Part shown: one piece after another, positions 5,991 through 15,243 of the stretch | Numbering within the stretch: the first letter of the stretch is position 1 | Layout: every line of letters starts with the position of its first letter | Source of the DNA: [Clostridium] aerotolerans DSM 5434 | Lineage (GTDB): Bacteria > Bacillota > Clostridia > Lachnospirales > Lachnospiraceae | NCBI RefSeq assembly: GCF_000687555.1 | Contig: NZ_JHWJ01000012.1 | Span: 112,184 to 176,183, forward strand | Direction of reading: 5' to 3' | DNA length: 64,000 bases | Made by a program: the position numbers and the translations under genes | Notes under the pieces: generated by a model | Database searches by the model: none | Told to the model about the DNA's origin: nothing | Seen by the model: the letters and a program-made list of their open reading frames with translations, nothing else

Positions 5991-8642
5991 TTACATGGCA
6001 GCGGCTGCCTTTTTCACCGCATCTTCAATCATGTCATAGGTATTCACTGGTTTGATTCCCAGCTCTGCCAGCTTTCTCGTTGGCTCCATACCGATCCGCA
6101 TGGCAATGACTCCATTGCAGCCCTCAATTGCCGCCATAATTCCTTCCATCTTATTTTCATTTTCCCCGCATTCCTCTTCCCCCATGCAGTATTGTTCGAC
6201 CTTTCTTTTTCCGGCGAAACGAACCTCTCCGTTTAAGTAATCATAAAGATAAAACTCCTTTGCATGACCGAAATGAGTATCTACGATGACTCCGCTTTTT
6301 GACGCTACCGCAAAACGGTACTTTGTGGTGACTGGCTGGGGATTTTTGGGCTCTTCCATTAGGTATCCTTTCAGCTCAATGGATTTATCATCGGTTAAGG
6401 TTCCTACGGCATCTGCCCGACAATGCTGGCAGTGATACATCTGGGGCATGATTTCCTCACACTGCTTCCTGATCTCCGTCAGATGCTTATTGGATATAGG
6501 CTCTACCTGTTCAAATATACTTCCCTCTACAGGAATCATCTGCATGATGTTGGTAATAAAACACCCCAGGTCTTTTACTGTTTTCACCACTTCTGGTACA
6601 TGGCAGTCATTGATTCCCCTGACGGTTACAATGTTTACCTTAACAAGGACACCGCTTGCAACAAGGAGACGGATTCCTGCCAGCTGGTTTGCCACCATAA
6701 TGGCCCCTGCTGCATCTCCCGTATATTCCTTTCCCATGAACCGGATGTACTGATACATCTGACCGCTGATATGAGGGTCCACCGCATTTAAGGTTACAGT
6801 TACGTGGGAGACAGAGAGCTTAGCCAGTTCCTCCGCATAAAGGGGAAGCTTTAAGCCGTTGGTGGACAAACAAAAGGTAACATGTGGATCATGAGCCCGG
6901 ATCAGTTCAAACAGGGACTTTACGCTCTCCCAGTTTTCCAGCGCCTCGCCTGGCCCGGCAATCCCTACCACTGTTAAGTTTGGCATCTTTTCCTTTACCG
7001 CCAGATAACGGTTCAGTCCTTCCTCCGGGGTGAGGATCACAGAGGTGACTCCCGGACGGCTTTCATTGGGGCAGTCAAATTTTCTGACACAGTATTTGCA
7101 CTGGACGTTGCAGGCCGGTGCCACCGGAAGATGAATCCTTGCAAACTTATGGCCCTTGCAGTTGTAGCAGGGATGCTCCAGGGTCTTTCGTCTCATTTCC
7201 TCTTCTCTCGTACTTATCATTGGCTCCACTTCCTTTTCCTTGGTGTCGATTAAAGTATCTTTATAATAGTCATTGTAAAGGGTTTCCCGAAAACTTGTTT
7301 CTGTGGTATCAATCAGATGGTTGGATATTTCATCCATATATTCCATGGAGCCTTCGTACCCCAGCATCTTTAATCTCTGGCCTCCTACGTGGTCGTGAAT
7401 GGGAAATCCTCTCCGGACCAGGGGAAGCTTTAAATCCTCTGCGATCCTTCTGCCATCGGAATTCCCAACCAGTATATTCGCCTTGCATTCAACCACCATG
7501 GCCTCAATATCTTTAAAATCTGCTTTATCTATAACCTTATATTCTTCCTCCAGATAAAGGTCCGCCAGCTTTTCTATCTCAGGACCAGCTTTTTTCGCCA
7601 GCTCCGGACAGGCCGTTCCGGTGGCGCACACCACTGGAAGAATTCCGGATTCACACATGAGCCGGACCGTGGAATACACCATATCCGGTTCTCCAAAGAC
7701 AGCGGCTCTTCCGGCAGAGTTGTATTTGTGGGAGTCGATCATGGAATCCAGATACCGGCCTCTTTCCTTTTTAAGCTCCTCAGGAATCTCCTTTCCTGAA
7801 ATCTCTGAGAGAGCATTTAAAAAGGTATCGGTATCTCTTAATCCCACAGGGAGGGGGATTCTTGCAAACGGAACCCCATAGGTCTCCTGCAAATATTCCC
7901 CCACAGAATTCTTTCTTTCAAAATCGCAGATCTCCAGGGTAATTTTCGCTCCGCCCATTTTCTTTAACTCGGAGATACTGGTTCCATAGTGGGGAAGCCG
8001 GTTATACTCCTTATGGTGCTCCCCATCCAGATTTTCAGAAAGGTCAGGAAGGAGTATGGCTTCCAGTCCAAACAGCTTTAGCATGGATTTTATGTATCTG
8101 GTATCCCCAGGGCTTATCGGGGCAGTCACCACATTGACCAGGTTGTTTTTCCCGCCATCCATTATAATAGAAGAAACCATGGAATAGAGTGCTCCGAAAT
8201 ACCCGTCGTACTGACTCCCGCCATATCCTGGGGAAGGACATGAGATGAGTGTGATATCCTTATACTCCGGATACTCCTCTTTAAAATCATCTAAGATTCC
8301 GGGTACATCTTCGCCAATGGTCTCGGCTAAGCATGTGGTCATGACTCCAATGATATCCGGATGGTAAAGCTCGATTAAATTTTTCAGGCCTTTCTTTAAA
8401 TTCTCACTTCCCCCGTAAACAGTTCCTTCCTCTGTGAGGGAAGAAGAAGCAATGTCCACAGGTTCATTGTAATGGGTCGCCATATGTCTGCGGATGTAGG
8501 TCGCACACCCCTGAGAGCCATGAAGAATGGTCATGGAATTTTTCAGACCATAAAATGCAGTCGCACTTCCCATTGGCATACACATCTTACAAGGATTGAT
8601 ATTTAGGTTTACCAGAGGTTCTACCTTACTTTTCATTCTCAT
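5991..8642 (-). CDS. nifN-B: NifN-NifB fusion protein with C-terminal NifX-like domain
   Basis: 883 residues, three parts. Residues 1 to about 460 are NifN (NPCKMCMPMG, HGSQGC, TTCLAETIGED), which with NifE forms the scaffold on which FeMo-cofactor is finished. Residues about 485-760 are NifB, a radical SAM enzyme with C511, C515 and C518 (CNVQCKYC) and a second cysteine set (HCQHC, about 738-741); it builds the 8Fe-9S-carbide core (NifB-co). Residues about 773-883 are a NifX/NafY-like domain (GVIVDTHFGHAKEFYLYD) that binds cofactor precursor. The same fusion is known in C. pasteurianum. It couples core synthesis to transfer onto NifEN. Confidence 0.95.
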   Translation of the reverse strand: MRMKSKVEPLVNLNINPCKMCMPMGSATAFYGLKNSMTILHGSQGCATYIRRHMATHYNEPVDIASSSLTEEGTVYGGSENLKKGLKNLIELYHPDIIGVMTTCLAETIGEDVPGILDDFKEEYPEYKDITLISCPSPGYGGSQYDGYFGALYSMVSSIIMDGGKNNLVNVVTAPISPGDTRYIKSMLKLFGLEAILLPDLSENLDGEHHKEYNRLPHYGTSISELKKMGGAKITLEICDFERKNSVGEYLQETYGVPFARIPLPVGLRDTDTFLNALSEISGKEIPEELKKERGRYLDSMIDSHKYNSAGRAAVFGEPDMVYSTVRLMCESGILPVVCATGTACPELAKKAGPEIEKLADLYLEEEYKVIDKADFKDIEAMVVECKANILVGNSDGRRIAEDLKLPLVRRGFPIHDHVGGQRLKMLGYEGSMEYMDEISNHLIDTTETSFRETLYNDYYKDTLIDTKEKEVEPMISTREEEMRRKTLEHPCYNCKGHKFARIHLPVAPACNVQCKYCVRKFDCPNESRPGVTSVILTPEEGLNRYLAVKEKMPNLTVVGIAGPGEALENWESVKSLFELIRAHDPHVTFCLSTNGLKLPLYAEELAKLSVSHVTVTLNAVDPHISGQMYQYIRFMGKEYTGDAAGAIMVANQLAGIRLLVASGVLVKVNIVTVRGINDCHVPEVVKTVKDLGCFITNIMQMIPVEGSIFEQVEPISNKHLTEIRKQCEEIMPQMYHCQHCRADAVGTLTDDKSIELKGYLMEEPKNPQPVTTKYRFAVASKSGVIVDTHFGHAKEFYLYDYLNGEVRFAGKRKVEQYCMGEEECGENENKMEGIMAAIEGCNGVIAMRIGMEPTRKLAELGIKPVNTYDMIEDAVKKAAAAM

Positions 8643-8654
8643 TCCGCCTTTCTG

Positions 8655-10010
8655 TCAGCTTACAAATTCCCATACCGGACTGTTTATGCTTTTATTGATT
8701 TCCATGGTAAAGTTGTAAACCCCCTCAAAGCCTGCCAAAGGTATCTTCCGCTCGTGATTGTGATCGCAAAAGGCAATGCCCAGCTTATAAGCCAGGGGCC
8801 GTTCCTTTACTCCCCCCACCAGGATATCAGCTCCTTTTTCCCGCATAAAGGTCTCAAGCTCCGCAGGATTTGCATCGTCAAGGATTACGGTATCCGGCTC
8901 CACCAGACTCTCTATAATTTCGTAATCTTCCTTTTTTCCTGTCTGAGTCCCTACAACCACGGTTTCAATTCCCATGGCTTTAAACTGGCGGATCAAAGAT
9001 ATGGCCTTAAAGCCTCCCCCTACATAAATTGCTGCTTTTTTCCCCTCCAGATGCTTCCGGTACTTTGCAAGAAAGCTGTTTAGCTCCGCCTCTTTTTTAG
9101 AGCAGAAGGCAACTGCCTTTTTCCTTGCTTCTTCATCATTCAGGGCTTCTGCCACCCGGATCAATGAAGCCGTGGTATCCTCGATTCCAAAGAAGCTGAC
9201 CTTTAAAAATGGAATGCCAAATTCCTCCTCCATCCGATTCGCCAGATAAGTGCTGGACCCTGCGCACTGGACAATGTTTAAGGAAGCTTCCGGCGCCTTT
9301 ATCATCTGCCCATAGCTGCTATCCCCCGTAAGCCCGGATATGACATCAATCCCCATTTCCTTGAAATAATTCTTAATAATCCACATTTCCCCGGCAAGAT
9401 TAAAGTCTCCTAAGATATTGATGGCCTTTCTTTTCTTCTTCCCCTTAAAAGGAAGAATCACCTTCATAATGGCATCGCAGGCCATACGGTAGCCGGTGGA
9501 TTTATTCCCGGAGAAACCGGGGGATTTTACAGGAATGACCGGAATGTTATATTGTTCCGACTTCATCCTGCAAAGAGCGTCCACATCATCTCCGATGACT
9601 CCTACGATACAGGTGGCGTAGATAAAAATCAGCTTTACCTTCTCTTCTTTTTCCATTAACTCATCCACTGCTGCCTCCAGCTTTCTGATCCCCCCGAAAA
9701 TGATATCTGTTTCCTGCAGATCCGTAGAAAAGCTGTTGCGGTAAATATCTTCTCCGCTTGTTAAGGACCCTCTGATATCCCAGGTATAGCTGGAACAGCC
9801 AATGGGGCCGTGGACGATATGATAAGCATCTGTAATGGGATTTAAGACAACCCTGGCTCCGCAGTATACACAGGCCCTTTGGGACACGGAACCGGATATA
9901 CTGTTGCTGTCACAGCAGATCCCGCCTTTTGGGCCGTTGCATCCCTGGGTTACGACAATGGAACTTTTCCTGGCATCCAATATATTTTTGTTGCAGCTCT
10001 CCGCTTCCAT
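8655..10010 (-). CDS. nifE: Nitrogenase iron-molybdenum cofactor scaffold NifE
   Basis: About 451 residues, homologous to NifD. Motifs: QRACVYCGARVVLNPI, HGPIGCSSYTW, FSTDLQETDIIFGG, YATCIVGVIGDD, GGGFKAISL, and GFEGVYNF near the end. With NifN it forms the scaffold for FeMo-cofactor maturation (Mo and homocitrate insertion). An upstream GTG (10049) would add 13 residues, but the AAAGGAG site lies 7 bases before the ATG at 10008-10010, so that start (MEAESCNKN) is chosen. It lies between nifK and nifN-B in the operon. Confidence 0.93.
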   Translation of the reverse strand: MEAESCNKNILDARKSSIVVTQGCNGPKGGICCDSNSISGSVSQRACVYCGARVVLNPITDAYHIVHGPIGCSSYTWDIRGSLTSGEDIYRNSFSTDLQETDIIFGGIRKLEAAVDELMEKEEKVKLIFIYATCIVGVIGDDVDALCRMKSEQYNIPVIPVKSPGFSGNKSTGYRMACDAIMKVILPFKGKKKRKAINILGDFNLAGEMWIIKNYFKEMGIDVISGLTGDSSYGQMIKAPEASLNIVQCAGSSTYLANRMEEEFGIPFLKVSFFGIEDTTASLIRVAEALNDEEARKKAVAFCSKKEAELNSFLAKYRKHLEGKKAAIYVGGGFKAISLIRQFKAMGIETVVVGTQTGKKEDYEIIESLVEPDTVILDDANPAELETFMREKGADILVGGVKERPLAYKLGIAFCDHNHERKIPLAGFEGVYNFTMEINKSINSPVWEFVS

Positions 10011-10094
10011 GACCATGCTCCTTTCAAACCGCTGACGGTAAAATACCACAATAGGGAGGGGTCGGCTCCCTCCCTGGTTCCTTTGTTCTCTGGT

Positions 10095-11468
10095 TTACAT
10101 TACTACTTCAAAATCTTCATCTGCCACATCCCGGTCCAGACGGTCCATTAAGGTATCTACGATTTTTTCTACGTAGCGGATTCCTCCTGCATAACCAACG
10201 GTGGCCTGAATGGGGTTGCCATACCGGTCAAGCACTGGAAATCCCATCCGCACCATTGGAATGTCCTCTGCCTTTGCAATCTGCTTTCCATAGCTGGACC
10301 CAAGAAGGAGATCGACAGTCTCGTTCTTAATCAGCTGATGAAGGTAGAATAGATCGGTATCCGCCTTAACCACATACTCGCTTTCATCCACTCCGTACTG
10401 ATCCATAAGTGCCTTGATTTCCTTCTCCCACCGTTCCTTTGGTGTTCCGGTGATGATATACTTAGGGCTCATACCAAGCTCCAGACACAGGGAGGTAAAT
10501 GCGTACACAATATCAGGATCGCCGTAGATGGCTGCCTTTTTCTTATAAACATACTGATGGGCATCTAACATTAAATCCACCAGACGGCCCCTCTCATCCT
10601 CAAGAGCAGAGGGAACTTCTTTCTTCGTAAACTTCTGAAGCTCCAGAATGTACTGATCGGTAAGCTTCACTCCCACTGGAACCGGAATGTTAGAAAATGG
10701 AACCTTATATTCCTTTTTCATATGCTCTGACGGCTCCAGACTGCAGTAAATTCCCATGGAAATAAGCTTTTCACAATCCCCAAGAGCTGCAATGTCCGCA
10801 CCACTGGTTCCTGCGTTACTATGAAAATATTCATTTTTACCATCCATAGGATGATCCAGGATTCCATCGTGATCCGGGAAGTAGATGTATTCCGCCCCCA
10901 TAAGACCCGCAATCCTCTTTAATTCTCTGTCATCTCCAGGATTGACCCAGCCTGGGAAAATAGCAACCTTCCCATTTGGCACTCCCGTTTTCTTTGTCAT
11001 ATATTTCATGAAGCCAATCATCATATTGGCATAGCCCTGAATATGAGAACCTTCATAAGAAGGGGTACTGGCATATAAGACGGTCTTTCCTTCCGGCACT
11101 TCCACATCGAAAATATAGGAACCAACGTCATCTCCAATGGTCTCGGAAAGGCATGTGGTATGTATTGCCATGATATCAGGATTATAGATATCAAATACAT
11201 TTTTCACAGCCGTAGTGATATTGCTTCTTCCGCCAAATACGGACGCTCCCTCTGTAAATGAGCTGCTGGATGCAATGGCCGGTTCTTTAAAATGTCTGCT
11301 AAGCACGGTTCTGTGATAGGAGCAGCAGCCCTGAGACCCATGGGAATGGGGCATACATTTTTCTGCACCAAGGGCACAGAACATGGCACCTACAGGTTCA
11401 CAGGTCTTGCATGGGTTTATGGTCATTTTGCGTTTTTCCATAATTTCTTTTGGGGTCAATTCAAGCAT
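10095..11468 (-). CDS. nifK: Nitrogenase molybdenum-iron protein beta chain
   Basis: 457 residues from ATG 11468, close to the 458 of C. pasteurianum NifK; like it, the protein lacks the long N-terminal extension of Azotobacter NifK. P-cluster cysteines are visible in TCEPVGAMF (C23), HGSQGCCSYHRTVLSRHF (C48) and HTTCLSETIGDD. The AGGAGG site sits inside the last codons of nifD, and the ATG overlaps the nifD stop by one base (TGATG), so the two subunits are translationally coupled. A longer upstream reading (to 11516) is rejected for that reason. Confidence 0.96.
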   Translation of the reverse strand: MLELTPKEIMEKRKMTINPCKTCEPVGAMFCALGAEKCMPHSHGSQGCCSYHRTVLSRHFKEPAIASSSSFTEGASVFGGRSNITTAVKNVFDIYNPDIMAIHTTCLSETIGDDVGSYIFDVEVPEGKTVLYASTPSYEGSHIQGYANMMIGFMKYMTKKTGVPNGKVAIFPGWVNPGDDRELKRIAGLMGAEYIYFPDHDGILDHPMDGKNEYFHSNAGTSGADIAALGDCEKLISMGIYCSLEPSEHMKKEYKVPFSNIPVPVGVKLTDQYILELQKFTKKEVPSALEDERGRLVDLMLDAHQYVYKKKAAIYGDPDIVYAFTSLCLELGMSPKYIITGTPKERWEKEIKALMDQYGVDESEYVVKADTDLFYLHQLIKNETVDLLLGSSYGKQIAKAEDIPMVRMGFPVLDRYGNPIQATVGYAGGIRYVEKIVDTLMDRLDRDVADEDFEVVM

Positions 11469-13066
11469 CAGCCTACACCTCCTAACGTTCCTTCCAGCAT
11501 TGGGGTTACCTTCCACGGTGGCTTAACCAGCGCCCAGGCATTGGTATACAAACTCATGGAAACATCTCTTCCAAAAATCACAGCTCCCCGAAATCCAGCA
11601 TAGGGACCGGAATAATCATAGGAATGCATCTGTCTGGATACCACACCGCCATGCTGAATGGCGTATTTATCCTTGATTCCTGAGAAGAAAATGTCAGGTT
11701 TAAATTCTTCGATCAACTGGTCTGTCTCAAACATGTTATAGTCATCCACGACCACATAGCCTTTTTTCATATCTGGTATCATACCATTATAGGTGTCAAG
11801 CTCTACTCCTGACGTTCTCATGGTATCCATTACTTCTTCCGAGTAACGATCCTCAAATCCTGGTTCTCGCTCTACTGTGATCTCTTCGATATTTTTGGAA
11901 TCTGCATCTGCCTTGATCTGAGGAATGATTTCCCGTCCTTCATAATCATCCCGGTGAGCGAACTCATAGCCTGCAATGGTGGTTTCCATCCCAAAATCCC
12001 TTAAAAGCATCTGGTAATGGTGGGAACGGGATCCTCCTACAAAGATACCGGCTGTCTTTCCCTTTAATTTGGATTTGTAATATTCCATATCCTCATTGAT
12101 TTCCGCCAGCTCCTCTGCAATGACTTCCTCTGTCCTCTGTGTAAGCTCCGGATCATTAAAATAAGTAGCAATCATTCGCAAGGATTTACAGGTGGACCCT
12201 ACTCCGATAAAGTTTACCTTAATCCAGTCCACACCGTATTTGGTCTTCATCATCTCTGCAATATAATTGATGGACCGGTGGCACATGACCAGGTTTAAAT
12301 CTGCCAGATGGGAATTTTTAATGGTCTCATAAGAACCGTCGCCAGTAAATACGGAAACCACCTCATACCCGATTTTCTTTAAGATACGTTCCTGCTCCCA
12401 GCCATCACCGCCGATGTTATATTCCCCAAGCAGGTTTACACTGTATTTGCCCTTTGGTGCTTCTTCCCCTTTTCCGATGACATAGCGCATCAGGCCGTTG
12501 TTTGCAATGTGGTGTCCGGCGGACTGGGAAACTCCCTTATAGCCCTCGCAGGAATAACCGATTGCTGTGATTCCATACTTTTCTTCCACCCGTCTTGCCA
12601 CTGCCTGCACATCATCACCAATCAGACCGATGGGACAGGTGGAGCAGATAAAGATACACTTGGGGCTAAAAAGCTTCATGATCTCGTCAATTCCCTCTTC
12701 CAGCTTTTTCTCTCCCCCGAACACGATATCAGATGGCCTCATATCCGTACAAAAGGAATAAGGTACAAAATTTGGCTCTCCTTCATAGGAAGGCTTTGCC
12801 TTGTTTCTTCTGGTAGACCAGGAATAAAATGCACAGCCAATGGGTCCGTGGGTAATGACCACAGAGTCCTTCATGGGTCCTACCACAACGCCCTTACATC
12901 CGGCATAGCAGCATCCTCTAGCTGTTATAATTCCTGGTATTGCCCTTGTATTGGCAGCAATTTCGTCTGGCTTCTCTGCAAATTCCAGCTGCGTAATGTG
13001 ACTCTTTCGATTCTTAAATACTCTGGATGAATATTTATCCAGCAATATATCTCGTTCTTTTGCCAT
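11468..13066 (-). CDS. nifD: Nitrogenase molybdenum-iron protein alpha chain
   Basis: 532 residues from the ATG at 13064-13066, which follows AGGAGG; the GTG three codons upstream overlaps that site and is rejected. P-cluster ligands C52 (RGCCYAGCKGVV), C78 (HGPIGC) and C144 (STCPIGLIGDD), and cofactor ligands C262 (MCHRSINY) and H481 (HSYDYSGPYAG), are present. An extra segment of about 50 residues (around 380-430) is the insertion characteristic of clostridial NifD. With NifK it forms the N2-reducing component. There is no sign of VnfD/AnfD: no anfG or vnfG follows. Confidence 0.96.
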   Translation of the reverse strand: MAKERDILLDKYSSRVFKNRKSHITQLEFAEKPDEIAANTRAIPGIITARGCCYAGCKGVVVGPMKDSVVITHGPIGCAFYSWSTRRNKAKPSYEGEPNFVPYSFCTDMRPSDIVFGGEKKLEEGIDEIMKLFSPKCIFICSTCPIGLIGDDVQAVARRVEEKYGITAIGYSCEGYKGVSQSAGHHIANNGLMRYVIGKGEEAPKGKYSVNLLGEYNIGGDGWEQERILKKIGYEVVSVFTGDGSYETIKNSHLADLNLVMCHRSINYIAEMMKTKYGVDWIKVNFIGVGSTCKSLRMIATYFNDPELTQRTEEVIAEELAEINEDMEYYKSKLKGKTAGIFVGGSRSHHYQMLLRDFGMETTIAGYEFAHRDDYEGREIIPQIKADADSKNIEEITVEREPGFEDRYSEEVMDTMRTSGVELDTYNGMIPDMKKGYVVVDDYNMFETDQLIEEFKPDIFFSGIKDKYAIQHGGVVSRQMHSYDYSGPYAGFRGAVIFGRDVSMSLYTNAWALVKPPWKVTPMLEGTLGGVG

Positions 13067-13081
13067 TGCCTTCACCTCCTG

Positions 13082-13465
13082 TCAAAAAGCATCCATGGTG
13101 TGCTCGCCGCTTCTTACGGTATAAGCCTCGTATATGGGGAGCACAAATATCTTTCCATCCCCTGGATTTCCTGTCTGGTTCGTCTTTATAAGGATGTTTA
13201 CCACATCCTCTACCTCTTCATCTTCCACAATCAGAGTGATCAGCCGCTTTGGTATCCACCGAAAGGACTCTGTCAAATGTTCTCCCTGGGAAGACAAGGG
13301 AAGCTCACCGCTTTCTATGACCAGACTGATAAGCTCCGGATCAATCCGTTTCTTTCCTCTGCCAAGCACCGACCGGCAGGTAAAAGCTGGAAAACCGCCT
13401 TCTGCCAAGGCTTTTTTGGTGGGATTGATTTTATTGACCCGGATAAATGCCATTACCTCTTTCAT
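13082..13465 (-). CDS. nifI2: PII-family nitrogenase regulator NifI2
   Basis: About 127 residues, GlnB-like. MKEVMAFIRVNKINPTKKAL opens the ferredoxin-like fold; GDGKIFVLPIYEAYTVRSGE is the C-terminal PII signature. The segment between (VLGRGKKRIDP...GELPLSSQG) is the long T-loop region typical of NifI2. NifI1/NifI2 pairs placed between nifH and nifD bind 2-oxoglutarate/ADP and block the MoFe protein when ammonium appears (known from methanogens). The ATG at 13463-13465 is chosen because the AAGGA site lies 9 bases upstream; a start three codons earlier is too close to it. Confidence 0.9.
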   Translation of the reverse strand: MKEVMAFIRVNKINPTKKALAEGGFPAFTCRSVLGRGKKRIDPELISLVIESGELPLSSQGEHLTESFRWIPKRLITLIVEDEEVEDVVNILIKTNQTGNPGDGKIFVLPIYEAYTVRSGEHTMDAF

Positions 13466-13493
13466 AATAATCATTCCTTTCTTAAAAGCCCTT

Positions 13494-13817
13494 TTACAGT
13501 CCTTTTTTGCCTGTGCTGACGGTATAAGCCTCTTCTATGGGTGATATAAAAATCCTTCCGTCTCCGTAATTGCCCTCGCCGGTTCTGGCTGTTCTTAAAA
13601 TCACCTTTACCAAATCTTCTTTATCTTCATCATTGCAGAAGAATAACAACATTTCCTTTGGGATCTCGTCATAGTGAATCTCTCCTACTGTGATTCCCTT
13701 TTGCTTTCCACGTCCATAAACGTCCATTTTGGTCACTGCCTGGAATCCTGCTTCTGCTGCCTCTTTCATTACGTGATCCGCCTTCTCCGGACGGACGATC
13801 GCTCTCACCAATACCAT
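13494..13817 (-). CDS. nifI1: PII-family nitrogenase regulator NifI1
   Basis: 107 residues. MVLVRAIVRPEKADHVMKEA, then VYGRGKQKGITVGEIHYDEIPKEM (T-loop), and GDGRIFISPIEEAYTVSTG are typical of NifI1. It acts with NifI2 in post-translational ammonium switch-off. It follows nifH by 24 bases and has a GGAGAGGAG site. The pair implies this nitrogenase is controlled by nitrogen status at protein level; no DraT/DraG genes are seen in the window. Confidence 0.92.
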   Translation of the reverse strand: MVLVRAIVRPEKADHVMKEAAEAGFQAVTKMDVYGRGKQKGITVGEIHYDEIPKEMLLFFCNDEDKEDLVKVILRTARTGEGNYGDGRIFISPIEEAYTVSTGKKGL

Positions 13818-13841
13818 ATTTTTTCTCCTCTCCCTGTCTGG

Positions 13842-14678
<837 letters not shown>

Positions 14679-14685
14679 TTAAGAA

Positions 14686-14731
14686 AAGAGGCAGAAGGCA
14701 GATACATACGTATCCTGCCATTCCACCTCTT
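14686..14731 (-). promoter_or_regulatory. Long hairpin in the nifH leader
   Basis: On the minus strand this segment folds into an interrupted stem: AAGAGG/CCTCTT, GAA/TTC, GGCAG/CTGCC and ATAC/GTAT around a 4-base loop. It ends about 25 bases before the nifH ATG and is followed by TTTTCTT, so it resembles a weak terminator or attenuator. Alternatively it stabilises the abundant nifH mRNA. I do not recognise it as a known riboswitch. Confidence 0.55.
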
Positions 14732-14771
14732 CGTGAATAGAATAGAAAACAAAACCACTTAGGTTGCTACT

Positions 14772-14800
14772 ACTATATCTGTTTTAAACGTCCAATTCAA
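14772..14800 (-). promoter_or_regulatory. Predicted nif operon promoter
   Basis: Minus-strand TTGAAT, 17-base spacer, TATAGT, about 110 bases upstream of nifH. No sigma-54 element (GG-N10-GC with TGGCAC/TTGC) was seen, fitting clostridial nif genes. Confidence 0.5.
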
Positions 14801-14880
14801 TACAGCACTATGTACAAATGAAAGATGGGCTATGGGGAGCATTCTATACAAATATTACTTATATGCCACTGAAGCCTTCG

Positions 14881-14904
14881 AAAAAAGAGCTGGATCACCA
14901 GCTC
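14881..14904 (-). terminator. Terminator after mop
   Basis: Minus-strand GAGCTGG, 4-base loop, CCAGCTC followed by six T residues, 17 bases after the mop stop codon. It separates the mop transcript from the nif promoter. Confidence 0.85.
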
Positions 14905-14920
14905 CTTCTTCTGAAGTTAC

Positions 14921-15127
14921 TTAGACCCCGATCATCACGGAGGTCGCTTTCATTACAGCATAGGCATCTTTTCCTACTTCCAGTTCCAAGTCCTTTACCG
15001 CTGCCATGGATATGGTGGCTGATATCAGATTGCCGCCACCGATATCAAGGGTCACAATTGCATTTACAGCCCCTTCTTCGATTCCTATTATTTTTCCTTT
15101 TAACTGATTTCTTGCACTTAATCTCAT
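14921..15127 (-). CDS. mop: Molybdopterin/molybdate-binding protein Mop (TOBE domain)
   Basis: 68 residues: MRLSARNQLKGKIIGIEEGAVNAIVTLDIGGG ... SATISMAAVKDLELEVGKDAYAVMKATSVMIG is a complete single TOBE/Mop domain, which assembles into a hexamer that stores molybdate (molbindin). The ATG at 15125-15127 follows GGAGGA by 10 bases; a longer upstream reading has no ribosome binding site. It has its own promoter and terminator between modABC and nif, consistent with supplying Mo to cofactor assembly. Confidence 0.88.
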   Translation of the reverse strand: MRLSARNQLKGKIIGIEEGAVNAIVTLDIGGGNLISATISMAAVKDLELEVGKDAYAVMKATSVMIGV

Positions 15128-15189
15128 GGGCACCGTCTCCTCCGATTGTCTTAGAAAAAAAAGGGGTCCTTGCATTTTCCTTTTGGAAC

Positions 15190-15218
15190 ATCTTACGCAC
15201 TTTCCTCGTAAAAGTCAA
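15190..15218 (-). promoter_or_regulatory. Predicted mop promoter
   Basis: Minus-strand TTGACT, 17-base spacer, TAAGAT, about 60 bases upstream of the mop start. Confidence 0.5.
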
Positions 15219-15243
15219 TTTATATTCAATAAAACTAATATTA

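Noticed and set aside
10095..13066. Alternative (V or Fe-only) nitrogenase because of the AnfO-like gene
   Set aside because: NifD has the clostridial insertion, nifE/nifN-B and mod genes are present, and no delta-subunit gene (anfG/vnfG) lies between the subunit genes.
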